From Angiostrongylus vasorum (Eukaryota; Nematoda; Chromadorea; Rhabditida; Metastrongylidae): DNA of 64,000 bases. Location: contig JADANN010000439.1 in the NCBI GenBank assembly GCA_018806985.1, forward strand, positions 689,501-753,500, in the 5' to 3' direction. The notes below the pieces were generated by a model that made no database searches, was not told the origin of the DNA, and saw only the letters and a program-made list of their open reading frames with translations. Of the stretch, positions 1 through 11,720 are shown in pieces; position 1 is the stretch's first letter; each line of letters opens with the position of its first letter. Position numbers and translations under genes: made by a program.

Positions 1-79
1 CTGCACTTATATCATTTGAGACGAAGGGTAGGATAAACGGTACCATTTTTTTTGCTAGAGTCGTCGTTTGGAAGCCTAG

Positions 80-330
80 GATTTCCTCTACACCTGTCCC
101 CGAGCTACAGTTTCGTAGCCATTAGAAATGGCTATTTGCCGCGCCAAGTTCCGGGACTCCTCTCTCTGCTCTCTTACCGTGCACACGTTGGTTGCTGTTC
201 GAAACATGTTTCTTACAAGCGCCCTTTTCGTGTGAGAGGGGTGAGAGGAGAGGTAATGAACCAAGATGTTTTTATTACTTGGCTTTCGGTTCGTGAATAA
301 AGAATAAAAAATAACACCTCGTGTTTGCTC
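80..330 (-). mobile_element. Penelope-like element reverse transcriptase fragment (copy 1)
   Basis: The minus strand encodes the C-terminal part of a Penelope-like reverse transcriptase, including a RKPSNKNILVHYLSSHP segment followed by HTKRALVRNMFRTA. The RKP...SHHP/HTKR-type block is the conserved region after the RT palm in this retroelement class. It is a near-duplicate of a second fragment about 0.7 kb downstream. No complete RT frame is present, so it is a truncated relic. Confidence 0.7.
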
Positions 331-879
331 AACAAGAATACGAAGACTTACCAGGTGTTTGTGTTGCATTAGCGCCTCCAACAACCGCGCTACACGCACC
401 ATTAATGAAACAACGAGATGAAATTCGAGAATGATAACAATGAAGAAGTGTTAGTTTTTTGATAAGCTTGTAAAAGATCGATAACTAGTCTTTATTGTGG
501 CTGATGTTTCAGCGACACCACCTCCTTTAGAACATCAATGATTTAAGCCGAATATCTAAAGCACTAATCTTCCCTGTAATGTGTGAGTTGTCGGAATCGC
601 ACTGAATTGAATCCAGCGGGGTTAAATAGCCTACAATCCATAAACATTGGCTTCCAACCTCATATGAGATCATCAATACGCCCATACGCTGAATATTGAA
701 GCCGAATTTAAAGGAAAACCTGATTTCGCAAATGAACAAAATGATGGATATAAATAGGAGAAGTGTTTGACAGTTAATAACGGAAACGAGTTGATTTCCA
801 AAATTACATTAGAATGTTGGCATAAATGATACATTGACACAACGTTGGGTAGACCGAGTGCAGAAAGGCAGCTAAAACC

Positions 880-1390
880 TCTTGTCCATTCCAAGCTGTC
901 TAAATCTTGAGATTCCCTGGTTTTGCACACAGAGGTGGCTGTTCGAAATATGTTTCTCACAAGCGCCCTCTTTGTGTGTTAAGGGTGGGAAGAAAGGAAG
1001 TGAACGAGGATGTTCTTGTTACTTGGCTTTCGGTACCACTTTGTCAGGTAACCGCTACTTGATAGGCTTATTTGGACGTTTAAAAACGGAAGCCAGTCTT
1101 TTCTCGGTTTCTCCCGGGTGAACTTAATGTACTCAGACTGCTCGTTCAATAATTCAAAGCATTTGTCCATCTCCTCCTGCGTAGAGAAGATGACAAAACA
1201 ATCATCTACATATCTGCAGTAGAGTAGTGGCCGGAGATTGAGAGGAGGGGGCTTCTATCTTAGACATAAACACGATGGCAAGGCTTGGTGCCAGTCGCTG
1301 TCCCATAGCAAACCCCCTTATTTGCGCGAAATATTTCCCAGACCATCTGAAAATCGAGCAGTTTAGGCACTCCTTTAGGGAGAGCCATTA
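880..1390 (-). mobile_element. Penelope-like element reverse transcriptase fragment with YVDD box (copy 2)
   Basis: Read on the minus strand, the segment gives GFAMGQRLAPSLAI, then CRYVDDCFVIFS (the YVDD catalytic motif of the RT palm), then WLPFLNVQ and WYRKPSNKNILVHF. This order is that of Penelope-like RTs. Stops and a missing N-terminus make it non-functional. It points away from the GIY-YIG fragment that begins about 50 bp further on, so the two halves of the element are inverted relative to each other. Confidence 0.75.
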
Positions 1391-1444
1391 GCTGCTGATG
1401 GAGATGGCTACGAAATAGTAACCCCCACGAGATAAGTTTAGAAG

Positions 1445-2035
1445 GAGAGCGACGCGCCCAAGCGAAAACACTTGGCCAAAAGAAAGTCCCATTTATGCTG
1501 CCCTTTATTAGCGATGAAGTAAGCGTAGCGATTAAACGATGCTTAAGAAGGGCAGGTCTAGAGGAATCGGTAGCGATAGTTGAAATACCACCGGCTAATC
1601 TACGTCGTCAGTTAGTTCGTAACCGCCTGTATGACCGTCTATGCGAAACAACAAATTGCGTAATCTGCCCTTACGGCAGGGACGGTGATTGCATGAGCTC
1701 AGGTACGATATACCTGATCTCTTGTAATAATTGTGGAGATGAATATATTGGCGAAACGGGCAGGGCCTTTGTGTATCCGTATAAAAGAACACCTAGATGG
1801 CAAACGAAAACTAAGACAAAGTACCCCACTAGGCACGCATAGGATACAAAAAGCACAGCGGGGACGATTTTGAAGTAAAAGTCAATATACTTGCGCAGGA
1901 GACTAGAACACCAGCGCGAAAACTGCTTGAGGCTTTTTGGACAAATGCCAAAAACCCTACAATGGATAGCAGGGATGAATGCCCAGAGGTCATACGCGAC
2001 CTGACCCCGTATGTTCGCATCAATTTCTGATGTGG
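1445..2035 (+). pseudogene. Penelope-like element GIY-YIG endonuclease domain, frameshifted
   Basis: The plus-strand frame starting near 1,495 contains the cysteine-rich linker (CVICPYG...C) and the GIY-YIG core: GTIYLISC, then CGDEYIGETGR about ten residues later. This is the endonuclease typical of Penelope-like retroelements. The first frame stops at about 1,842. The expected C-terminal part (TPARKLLEAFW and the DECPEVIRDL end) continues in another frame to about 2,030, so a frameshift near 1,800-1,850 breaks it. It lies upstream of a repeat bearing a hammerhead-like motif, as expected for a Penelope 3' end. Confidence 0.75.
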
Positions 2036-2139
2036 GATAGCGCAGTCATCCACCTTATGCGACCATAATCAGCTGTTCTAATCTTCCTCATTGGAAGGCA
2101 CGTAAAAAAAGCGGTGAGTTTTTTTAGAGAAGCTGTTGA

Positions 2140-2335
2140 CCATGTAATTACCATAGAGTTTTTCGTCTTTTTGTAAGTGTCATTGAAGCGTTTGGCCTAG
2201 TAAACTTCCAGGCTCTGAAGAAGGCGATACTGCCGAAACGTCAGCTACTGTTGTATTGTATTGTGTTTTTCTATGGAAGTAAATGTGTGCTGTTTAACAA
2301 CCTCGCGATTGCTGAACAAGAAAACGACGCATTCA
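2140..2335 (+). repeat. Penelope-derived terminal repeat, single arm
   Basis: This repeat follows the GIY-YIG fragment. It recurs as both arms of a foldback at 42.70-43.12 kb and in shortened form at 53.31-53.48 kb. It contains the hammerhead-like core at 2,215-2,242 and ends with the TTGCTGAACAAG / CGACGCATT block shared by all copies. Confidence 0.65.
2211..2246 (+). ncRNA. hammerhead-ribozyme-like motif in Penelope repeat
   Basis: The core reads CTGAAGA (consensus CUGANGA), then GGC-GATACT-GCC as stem II, then GAAAC followed by the cleavage-type triplet GTC. Bases just before the core (GGCT) can pair with those just after GTC (AGCT) to give a four-pair stem I. Stem III would be the self-complementary ACGT, as in minimal hammerheads reported from Penelope-like elements. 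Activity is not shown; the call rests on the conserved core and on recurrence elsewhere in the window. Confidence 0.5.
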
Positions 2336-4325
2336 ATGGGCTGTTTCAGACAAAAAAGATGCCGCCTGTTCAACGTCGTCTGTCACACTGGAGAACTGTT
2401 CCTCGGAACATGCGACGCTAGAGAAGTTGATGGCAGCGGCGTTCTCGGCAACGCGAGTTTGCCCATGAACATCGATCCATTCAAACAACTAACAACCCAA
2501 ATCGGAATTTTATCTTTCGCAGAAAAAGAAAAAGCATCGAAAAGTCCAAAAAACAAGGTCTGGAAACCCGCATGAATCAGAATTTACTCAGGTAAATAGT
2601 CTGCTTTTGGGAAGATGCTATTAAATACATCACTGATAAAAAAATAAGACCGGCTTGTTCAAAATCATCATCGTTGTGTAGTGAAAGCCACGAGCTCGAA
2701 ATTCACCAAGAGATGTGTGCCTCCAGCGACATTCGAGCTAATATGCTAAATTACACGTGTCTAGCTTGGTGGTTGGGGGTATCCCGCAATATACACGTGA
2801 TTTTTGGCTCGTTCCCACGCACTAAGCTCACCAAGCCTTCCATTCGTCCGTGATCGGCAAATTGGTACGAGATCTGTCTGAGAGGATAACAGCAGTGACT
2901 CGATACATCGGCAGGCCAGTGTATGTCGTTTTATAAGCCAGATTGTAATCTGTCAACTCCAACGATGCTTGTTGAAATTGAATGCACGCATCCCTCTGGA
3001 ACTGATCAATGGCAATAGCTTTACTCCTTATCCCTTATGCCAACATGAAGCACAATGTAGAATGGCACCGACCGTAGACTCACTTCAAAGTTACATCGGA
3101 ACCTGCAAATTTCTGCAGATGAGTGGTAAAAGAACATCTTAAAAGGAGAGGAGCAGAAGCATTTACCAAAGCTGCAGAGGTTGGGAAAAGTGTTCCTCAA
3201 CGCCCACCGAAATTTCGCCAATTACAAGACCAATATGATTGCACTACGACGTCCAGAGAGAACAGTTATAGCTTTCTGAAAGGCAGTAGAGAAAATCATT
3301 TGGAAATACTACACTGATTTCTACAACAGCCACACCTTCCTGTCCTCACATGGATTTAATTATGTGGTCCAACGAGTTCTACATTTCAAAACTCGATAAA
3401 CAATTTCGTCGGCAAGAAACCATACAATATCTGTTTTGGACGGTTTAAAATCCTAAGAAAGCTTACCCCAGTCATTGAATCAACTCTTCATAGGATATCT
3501 ATCAGAATTTAATATTCCTATTCAGTGGAATAGGACCAGCAAGACTGTGTCATTGCTCAAAAAGGGTAACCCCTACAATGTAGGCAACGATCGCCCAATC
3601 TGCTTGTGGTTTACTCTCTATAAAGTCTCGAGTCATCTTAAACAAGACTGGCAAAAGCATTGAACGAACGGCAGCCATGTGAATAAGCAGGGCTTTGAAA
3701 ATTATTCGGTGCGGTGGACCAATACACATGATAGCATGACTCAGTGAACTTTCCAGGGAGTACGAGAGACCGCTTTGTCTCCGATTTAAAGAAAGCTTTC
3801 GGCTCAGTTGAAACAGGAGCGGTCATACAAGCTTCGAACATCTAAGATGTCATCACTTGGTATATTAATACCCCTCGTGAGTTCATGAGGAATTTCACAA
3901 ATGAAATATCACCATTCTGCAAAGCTATTAAAATGTATGTAAAGAGAGGAGTTCGACAATGGAGAACACCCACGCATCACGCAAATAAGACAGCGAATTC
4001 GGAGTTCCGACCCGAGCTCAACGACCAAAAGTCTGAAACGGTGTTGTACACATCAAAGTGTCGGAAAACAAGTCGGCGGGACACTTAACACGCTTAAACG
4101 ACAAGTGATGGACCAGAGCCGTTAATGACTCGATTTCTGGGATTGCAAACGCAGGAAGACCACCGACTCAATGGTCTGAGTTTTTCACGAAGACCGTAAA
4201 AGAAAGATATGATGCTCAGTAAGATTCTCTAAGGTGAGCAGAACCCACTGGGATACTCTTGTACGCAACATAGAGAAATGGAAGATCTGCTAGGACTCGC
4301 CTAGTCATTCGACGATTAGTGCTGG
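2336..4325 (+). mobile_element. degenerate RTE-type LINE (family 1), endonuclease to C-terminus
   Basis: Fragments of one RTE protein appear in order on the plus strand through frameshifts and stops. They are an AP-endonuclease piece (TGELFLGTCD), the linker (LKRRGAEAFTKAAEVGK), an RT piece (WNRTSKTVSLLKKGNP), VKRGVRQW, and a C-terminal RAVND...GRPPTQWSEFF tail. The same family reappears at 15.95 kb and 62.83 kb. A SINE-A copy at 2,751-3,032 splits it. It is long dead. Confidence 0.75.
2751..3032 (+). repeat. SINE-A (tRNA-derived), inserted in RTE relic
   Basis: A diverged member of a roughly 280-bp family. The head has a tRNA-like box A (GTGGTT after a TAGC run) and a degenerate box B, followed by the CACCAAGCCTTCC body and an ACTGATCAAT...CTTTACTCC tail. 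It interrupts the RTE relic. Confidence 0.6.
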
Positions 4326-5325
4326 ATGACCACTGATACGAATGATGATAAGAATTCATCTAGCGTAACAGAACTATAAGAAATTTTGGAATCGATATTT
4401 TGTGCCACAAAGAACTAGATTACCACTAGTGAATGTGATTAGTCTAGCAATTAACTGATAATGACACTACCCTGTTGCTCTCGTTTTCAAACGAATGTCA
4501 TGAGATTTTAAATTCCTGAAGCCTGCAAGACGAAGAGAGGTATCCTTGAGGAGCGTTCCTCCATGTCCAATTCCTGCAGAGTCACAGCATCCTCTATCAA
4601 AGTCACTATAAAATGAGAAGAGTAGGACCTTCATAACTCGAAGGCCAGTTAAAATCAGTTCAACCTACTACTGCAGTAACCCTGACATCAACCTGTGCAT
4701 AAGTTTCCTTCTAGCTAAAAGTCGTAGAAATGAAGTGCTTCAAAAGAAAAAATCTGTTGCACTTCGTATCCGTGAACCCAACGATATTTATTGAGCAATT
4801 CTAAGGCGCTACAGAGAGGAATGAGAACGTTATTGATCGTAAAAATTCTAAATAAATGGAACCATTCGTAAATGATTAAATATACAAGGAACGACAGGAA
4901 TAGGGCCACCTGGAAGAAGTGTAGAAGAGAAAGATCCATGTTGCTGTTCCTGCACAGAGCCTATGTAAAAGAGTATTGCTTGTCGGAAATTCAGGTTCCG
5001 GATTTGAGATATCGAAACCAATAACCAACAAATCCATGCAACATATTAATCCCCAGATTTAAGGTTCCACATGAAATGATTTCCATTCACAAGGTGCAAA
5101 TTAGCGACTGCTTTCAACTTTAGACTACCATATCTCACCTCAAACTTTATTAATGGGTAAAAGACTTTAGAATTTATAGACCTTAGCCAATAACATGCAA
5201 GAACTTTTATTTTGGAATGATAATTGCCTGATTTTACAGAGCTCAGCTATCGTATATTTCCCAATTTTTTTCGTACAGAAGTATTTTGGGAACGGGAGCA
5301 GTTGAACAAGCGGTACCTTCTTGGA
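4326..5325. other. no recognisable feature
   Basis: AT-rich sequence with scattered short frames on both strands. I see no exon-like, tRNA-like or family-level repeat signal here. Confidence 0.5.
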
Positions 5326-5740
5326 TTGTTAAGCTAACAGAGGTTAACAAATAGATTTATTCAGCTAACGTTTCGACGTTCTTGTCTTATTCAGAGCCTA
5401 TGATCCGATTAGATGGCCCACAGCTGTTCGTATTCCCGACGTAGTGCCTTCGTCTTCGTACCAAGTCGGATCTTCTTCAGTGGAATCATGCATCCCCACC
5501 CGGCGATGCTCTTTTACAGAGGACGATTGTTGATGATATGACCATATTTTGATAATAATTTGTTTCCAACGGATAATCTATCCTACAGCAGTCGGCATGC
5601 CTATCTGATGCCTCATTCCAGAGATGCTCCACTTTGGGAAGATCCGGCTCGATACGAAGGCGAAGACGCCACATCGAGAAGACGAACAACTGTGGATGTC
5701 GAAACGTTACCCGAATAAATCTATTTATCAGCCTCCTGTT
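5326..5740. repeat. foldback repeat with hammerhead-like core (Penelope-derived, variant 2)
   Basis: Imperfect inverted arms: GATCTTCTTCAGTGGAATCATGC in the left part is mirrored by CATTCCAG...CCACTTTGGGAAGATC in the right part. Arms also share TTAAGCTAACAG/TGTTAGCTTA ends and ACGTTTCGAC / GTCGAAACGTTA motifs. The same repeat type occurs at 12.64-13.0 kb. Confidence 0.55.
5362..5398 (-). ncRNA. degenerate hammerhead-like motif
   Basis: On the minus strand: CTGAATA (one change from CUGANGA), a GAC...GTC stem II, then GAAACGTTAGC. GGCT before the core can pair with AGCT after it. The G-to-T change at an invariant core position suggests it is inactive. Confidence 0.35.
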
Positions 5741-6221
5741 AGCTTACCCATCCATGAATATCGATTATTACTACCGAAGTTAAATGGCCGTCGATTTACA
5801 AATTATTGTTCTGAAAAAGCAGCATTTCGTCCACCAGAACTCGACGATCTCTCCAAATGCGTTATTGATGTTTATGGCTGCCGGAATTTCGGTTGGCATT
5901 TTAGAGATTTAAAATTTCGTTTCCTTCCACTTTGGAAATTTTGACTTTAAGGAACCTTAGGAAATAACAGGTATAGGGAACTACGTCTAGTAGAAGAATA
6001 GATAGAGCAAAATCGCTCCTATAAATCGATCACGTCTCCAACTCCTCAAGATTTCTGTGGAATCGAAAAATCATCAGTGGTCTGCGAAGGAACCAGTTTC
6101 GGACCCAACGTGTTGAAGAAAGATCGTCTTGATTAAATTAGTTGCACCTCAGCATATTTTGTTAGATTATGGTTAAATATTTTAGACGTTCAGCGGTGTT
6201 TGCTCAACAAGAATATCGAGA

Positions 6222-6475
6222 ACTATAACTACAGCATCAGCTTAACTGGGTTCGTTGCCGATTTGGGCTCCCCAGATCAATCCCGCTGACGGGTGATTGC
6301 TGATGGCAGAGATCGATAGAACTAGCTGAGAGATAGGCGAAACGAAGGACCCGCATGATGTGGTGGTGAACGCGTTACTCCCCGGAAAGGACAATAGCGC
6401 GTTCGTTCCCCACCGCAGACACCTGCGGTCCGAAGTTTTGCAAATATCTTACTATGATTGAGGTTATGGTTAGAT
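6222..6475 (+). repeat. SINE-B (tRNA-like head)
   Basis: A full-looking copy of a family whose landmarks are CAGCTTAACTGGGTTC, TGCCGATTTGGGCTCCCC, a tRNA-like segment (TGGTGTGGTGGTGAACGCG-like, with a GTTCG..CCCCACCG box-B-like stretch) and the 3' part TTTTGCAAATATCT. At least ten relatives occur in the window. Confidence 0.65.
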
Positions 6476-7009
6476 TATTTCAGACGTTTATTAATATGCT
6501 TTCAGCGGCGTATTGTGAAAACAAAATAGTAACTTTGCGCAATTTCAGTCTTTACTAATACTACAAAGAAGCTTACAAAAGCTTCTTCAGTGGTATCCCA
6601 TCTTATCACGCTGTGAACCTCGGTCCGCAAATGCAGCAAACATGCCATCTAAGGGTTTGTTGTGCATTTTTAAGTACACGAAAGAGCTTTTCCTGCGCGC
6701 TGCCGTCACAATACTTTTTGGATTCGCTATTTAGTGACTTAAAGAAACCCAGTAAAAACGCTTTGTGCCAAAAATAAACGGCTGAAGTGCAAATGAGTCA
6801 TACATGGTTCATACCGGCCAATTTAAATCGAAATGCGCGAGTCATATACGATTCAGGTTGTCCCACAGTGGTCATTTGCTATGCGGCCCATTGATCCTGA
6901 TCTTTCTCATTTTCTAGGCATATACCCCTGCGAAGGAATTTCTGAAATTGACAATCAACCTATTAGAACGGTATACATTATAGATATAAGCGCGAATACT
7001 CTAACGATG

Positions 7010-7490
7010 CTAATATGAGAGATGCCTGGAATCTGAAGTGCCTTTCGAACATGCAGTTGGCCTTTCAAGGAACTCATGTGTTATCCACGTCACCAACCCT
7101 GACCTTTGCTTTGCCTTTCTCTCAAATAGTTTTCTTTTTTCTCTTTGACGGTGCTATCAGCAATCATCCGCCAACGAGAACGACCTGGGTAGCACAAATC
7201 GACACCTGCCATGAAAAAAAGAATAGGCAATAAGTGAAAATTGAAACATTACGATTTTGACTGCAGTACCAGCTTAACAGAGTTCAATGCCGATTTGTGC
7301 TCCTTAGATCATTCCCATCGACATGTCATTGCTGACAGCAGTGTTGGGATTTTTTAAAAAAAACTCGTTCAGAGAAAGGCAAAGCAAGGCCTCGGTTGTG
7401 ATGAATAGCATTTGAGACCTCGGGAAAGGACAATCGTGAGTTCACAGTTCAGCTGAGGTTCTGAGATTTGCTCATCTCTCGGCTTCCTTA
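7010..7490. repeat. two diverged SINE-B copies in opposite orientation
   Basis: 7,010-7,235 carries the family in minus orientation (CTTTCTCTCA, GGTGCTATCAGCAATCATCCG). 7,255-7,490 carries it in plus orientation (CAGCTTAACAGAGTTCAATGC and CTCGGGAAAGGACAATCG). Both are strongly mutated. Confidence 0.5.
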
Positions 7491-8048
7491 TGGTTGTATT
7501 TTAGATAATACCCTGCAATAAAGGAAAGAACAGGCAGTAAACAGAAGTTAAGAAGCGTAAGACTCTATTTTAAAAATTGAGGACAAGCGTCAAAGTGTGA
7601 AAAAGATGATGTTTACATAAATTTTCGGTCAAGCTATATCCAATCAATTTACTTAAGAGCCACATTCCCCATTTATGATATCAAACTCGTAAAAAATTGT
7701 GAAGGCTGCTTAAAGATATGACTCATAAGTAACACGAGTCATACAAAAAATTAAATGATGGACGGCTCTACATTAAGACAAAAACATTGGAATTATCAAA
7801 ACATTTAAGGAGATCTTTATATAAGCCTGACGCTCTTCTGAGCTACCAACCTTAAACATCAACATCATCTTCCTGATGTGAATAAGGAATATGCAACCCA
7901 CCTAGCTCATCTGCCACTTCCACCCATTGTATTTTGAAGAACGTTATCAGCAAACCACTCCATACTGCTATGCGTTTTTAGAGAGGAATCGGACAATCTC
8001 CACTCGTCATCCGTGATTTCCCCCATTTCGTCGGTCGTCGTGTTTACT

Positions 8049-8258
8049 TTATACCATCTTCACTATTACAAATAGACATTCGTTCGTCAAACTTCCACAC
8101 TGTAACCGCCTCGCAATGATATCATTTGCCCAAACGAGTCCACCAACCATCGGCGAAACTATCGCGTCTTCTGCAACCATTTCACCACATTTGTCTTTCG
8201 ATGCAAACACGATAACCGTGCACAGTGCATTCGCTGTATCGTCTATTGAGTCGTTCAA
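8049..8258 (-). CDS. uncharacterised exon-like reading frame
   Basis: A 69-codon minus-strand frame with codon use resembling the real exons in this window and a sensible amino-acid composition (VASKDKCGEM-like, then MVGGLVWANDI). I recognise no family, and I could not find neighbouring exons with matching splice sites. It may be an exon of a lost gene or chance. Confidence 0.2.
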   Translation of the reverse strand: MNDSIDDTANALCTVIVFASKDKCGEMVAEDAIVSPMVGGLVWANDIIARRLQCGSLTNECLFVIVKMV

Positions 8259-8434
8259 AAAAAATCATGCTTTTAATCCTAGAATCCTATGTAGTACGGC
8301 ATGTGTCTTTTGATCATTCGCAAGCATGACAGGTACAGTATGATCGCTCAGTAGGCAGTATGCACTCATCAACTTTATCACTGATTTGATGAAAAATAAT
8401 CAGTGTGATGTCACCTAAACAGCTAAATGTCTAC

Positions 8435-8437
<3 letters not shown>

Positions 8438-8490
<53 letters not shown>
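8438..8490. repeat. (AT)n microsatellite, left part
   Basis: About 50 bp of uninterrupted AT dinucleotides. The same type of repeat resumes at 8,881 on the other side of a SINE-D insertion. Confidence 0.9.
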
Positions 8491-8492
<2 letters not shown>

Positions 8493-8880
8493 TTACTTAC
8501 TTACTTGATACTTTAATGGCCCGTCCTCACTGGTTGTGCAGGTACCAGCAAAATCTCCATTTATCGGAAATTTGCTGGTTAAGCGACTGTGGTTCCCTGA
8601 TGTCCCGAGGTAACCCTGGCCAAAGTCTGTCCAGGTCTTCACCACCACAGGCAGTCGCAGCCCTTGTGGATCAGAGGGAGATTTACCACCATGCGACTTT
8701 AATACCTGGACGGTGGTGGATCCTGGTATTGGTTTACTCTTAGCTAGGCTTCCTAATAGAAACGCCTGACCCCTTCTCAGCTTGGTTAACCCTGCCAAAC
8801 AAAGAACCCGCGCTGTACATCGCAGTCCCACACCCAGGAACACCTCTCAGCCACGATGAGGCGGTAAACCGTTGGGAGGA
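8491..8880 (-). repeat. SINE-D (385 bp, RTE-tailed)
   Basis: The 3' end (low-coordinate side) has a (TTAC)n run and the CTTGATACTT..ATGGCCCGTCC tail shared with the RTE-2 LINE 3' end. The 5' end is TCCTCCCAACGGTTTACCGC read on the minus strand. It is inserted in the middle of an AT microsatellite. Confidence 0.7.
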
Positions 8881-8890
8881 TATATATATG

Positions 8891-8928
<38 letters not shown>

Positions 8929-8935
8929 TGTATGA
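8881..8935. repeat. (TA)n microsatellite, right part
   Basis: TA dinucleotides with a few G interruptions, a continuation of the tract at 8,438-8,490. Confidence 0.85.
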
Positions 8936-9475
8936 ATGCATATTCTATTCAACTTCTCTAAAAACCTTTGTAAGTATGTTGAAGCGAAAGTCGAACAGTT
9001 AGAAATTTCTAGCGTAAAGTTTTGTTATGAATTTCCTAGTGATGAGTTACAAAAAACTAGGCATTAGTCAAGTGTTGAAGCACTGGTATCCTCGTACATG
9101 TCGTAATTCAGAAATCGGAACTCCCACCCATTTCTGGCACTTTCACGTGACCTTGCGCCATTTGTAGTGCAGATCCCCTGCGCACCATTCATTTGATTCG
9201 TTTCATCGCATCGATCACACACAACATTCGTCGGCTTTGCGTCTGAATCCAATTGCTAGTTAAGGGTTTTTGGTCTTTTTCGTAAATGTCCATGCGAATG
9301 CTGGTCAAATCGGTTCTCTCTGGAATCCTCGGATACTGCTGCTAGGGCGTTCCCAGATCGGCAGCCTTGCAAATCATTACGTGTGTCGAATTACATCTCC
9401 GTTGCGCAACCGATTCTCCTTCTCTAAAACTGACCTCATTTATTTTAACTTATTACTTACTGCCTACTCTTTTTA

Positions 9476-9570
9476 ATGGCAGAGTATATTGCGAAATATA
9501 GGACAATAGCGCGTTCGTTCCGCACCACAGACATCTGCAGGCCGGAGTTTTGCAAATATCTCAGCATCAT
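9476..9570 (+). repeat. SINE-B 3' fragment
   Basis: Contains the family's GGACAATAGCGCGTTCGTTC, TGCAGGCCGGAGTTTTGC and AAATATCTCAGCATCATTG blocks but lacks the tRNA-like 5' part. Confidence 0.55.
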
Positions 9571-9734
9571 TGACCTCACTTACTTTGTTATTCGTTTGTT
9601 TATTTGTCTATCAACATTATTTTTTTATCACCTTTGTGCTATAAGGATGATTGCATTTCTTACCGAAATATTTTCAGACGCTTATCGAATTCTCAGAATA
9701 ATTCGATGTTTTTTTTCCTGTTTTATCGAAAAAT

Positions 9735-10125
9735 CTTCCCAACGGTTTACCGCCTCAGCGTAGCTAGGAGGTGTTGCTGAGTGTTGGGCTGCGATGTGCA
9801 GCGGGCGGATTCGCCCCCTTGGCGGGGTCTTCCAAGCTGGGAAGGAGTCCAGCGTTTCCATCAGGAAGCCTAGCTAAGAGTTAGCTAATACGAGGATGCA
9901 CCACCGTTCTGGTATCAAAGTCGCATGATGGCAAATCTCTCTCTGATCTAAAAGGGCTGCGACTGCCTGTGGTGAAGACCTAGGGGCAGACTTTGGCCAG
10001 ACTGGCCTCGGGATTCCAAGGAACCATAATGGCTCAACCAGCAAATCTGCCAAAAATGGAGATTATGCTGGGGCTCGCAAACCAGTGAGGACGGGCCGCT
10101 CAAGTATCAAGTATCAAGTTTACCA
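9735..10125 (+). repeat. SINE-D, plus orientation
   Basis: Reads from CCCAACGGTTTACCGCC through CCAAGCTGGGAAGG and GTGGTGAAGACC to the RTE-like tail GGACGGGCCGCTCAAGTATC. A short AAGTATC repeat ends it. This copy shows the element in its LINE-like orientation. Confidence 0.7.
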
Positions 10126-10616
10126 ACAATATGAACCACGTCGAAACTGTGTAAAAGCACAAGACGAAAAACTTACTTAAACTGGTTAAACAAGTAATTA
10201 GTCCTAGGTTTTAAAAGTAAATCTACAATGTGACAAAAGACAGCTTTCTGGGCAAATCGTTAAAAGCTCTCCAAATAAATCATAAGCAGGTAAATTGTTT
10301 ACGATTCATGAGTCAATCGGCGGTTAACCATTTGTTACGGTATTTGTGACCACCACGTTACAGTGCTTCTTGCGAGGTTTCAGAGCCACCAACTTTACAA
10401 TGCTTCTGTAACCATCGTATACATACATTCTATATGTGAGATTTCAACACGACTCATTATGGATCTACCGTTAAAGTTGGAATAGTTGAGAGATGAATTT
10501 AAACCTGCCGCTCTTGCCACTTTGACCGATTCGTTGTTCAATTTTTCAGTCTTAACTGTTGAATTTCTTCTCAGATGATGGACGGTAAAAAGGAAGATTC
10601 CTCAGGGTTACAGGCA

Positions 10617-10775
10617 CAACGATGCTGAGATATACGCGAAACTTGGACCTTGAATCAGATCGAACCACGATTTCCCCTTCCGGGAGCTCGCGCACTACAC
10701 ACTGCGCCACGGATGCACTTGCTCTGTGTTTCTCTCAGCCAGTTCTTTGTTTAGTTTTGTTTAGATTTGCGAATA
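10617..10775 (-). repeat. SINE-B fragment
   Basis: Minus-orientation landmarks: ACAACGATGCTGAGATAT, then a GATCGAACCACGATT box-B-like stretch and CTCTCAGCCAG. Confidence 0.5.
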
Positions 10776-10867
10776 TTTCAGCACCTTTGTGGTTGATTTT
10801 CAACACTGTTCTCGTCCTATCAAGTTCTATATCTTGAATTCTACATGGATTTCTATAAAGCTTTAAA

Positions 10868-11135
10868 GGATAAAGCTTTGGCCGTTGATCAACAATCCCT
10901 AAGAGATGCACATTCGACTTAAGTATCGTTAGAGGTGATTGAATTCATATATGGCCCATACAATGATTCGCGGTGTCCTATCGATTTATCGACTCGGTGC
11001 TATTATGCCTCCTGGGAGGTCTGGTACCAATTTACCGGCCGCAGAAGGATGGAGCGCTTGGTAGCACTGGAGCGCGGGGTCGATCCCATGTGCACTACAG
11101 GGCGCCTCTAACCACTGCACTGCACGTGCCCACAT
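10868..11135 (-). repeat. SINE-A, minus orientation
   Basis: On the minus strand the head reads GTGCAGTGCAGTGGTTAGAG, then GCGCCCTGTAGTGCAC and GGGATCGACCCCG (box B). A CCATCCTTCTGCGGCCGG body and the TTGATCAACGGCC tail follow. Confidence 0.65.
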
Positions 11136-11454
11136 GAATTTGTGGAGGAAGAGTATAAAGCAAGTTTTTAATGTTACTAAGGATGGAAGCATAAGTTGTG
11201 CTCAAACTCACATAGTTTATATTTGATATCATAAACGTGTAATAGATTATTCGATAGTTTCGTGTTTTCTTAAGTGTCCTAGTGTTTCGATAGATGTCCG
11301 AAAAGCAGACATTGAGAAATCAGTTTTTCTTTTTTTATGAAGCGCTTCTCGATTATTTCTATAAAAGCGATTTTGATTCAGCATGATCTCTACTTGATCT
11401 GCTCATAGTGAAAGAATGAATAAGAAAAGGACAAAAACAAATGCCCTGATGGTT

Positions 11455-11720
11455 CAGTGGGTAACACGTCAGCAAAGTCTGAGTTTTGCAAATATCTCGA
11501 CATCATTTATGCTGAAATGTTTGCAAAATTTGAACTCCAGGTCAGATCGAACTGCGATTGCCTTTTCCGGATGCTCGCATGTTATGTACGGCACCTTCGA
11601 GACCCTTCTTCCTCCTTTCTCTCAGCCAGTCTTTTTCACCCCCAACGGAGTCAATAGCAATCGCCCGTCAACGGAAATGATCTAGGGAGCACAGATCGAC
11701 ATTAAACCTAGTTGAGCTAC
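11455..11720 (-). repeat. SINE-B, minus orientation
   Basis: Contains GAGTTTTGCAAATATCTCGAC, the family's CAGGTCAGATCGAACTGCGA stretch, CTCTCAGCCAG and the GTCAACGG..ATGATCTAGGGAGC end. Confidence 0.55.
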
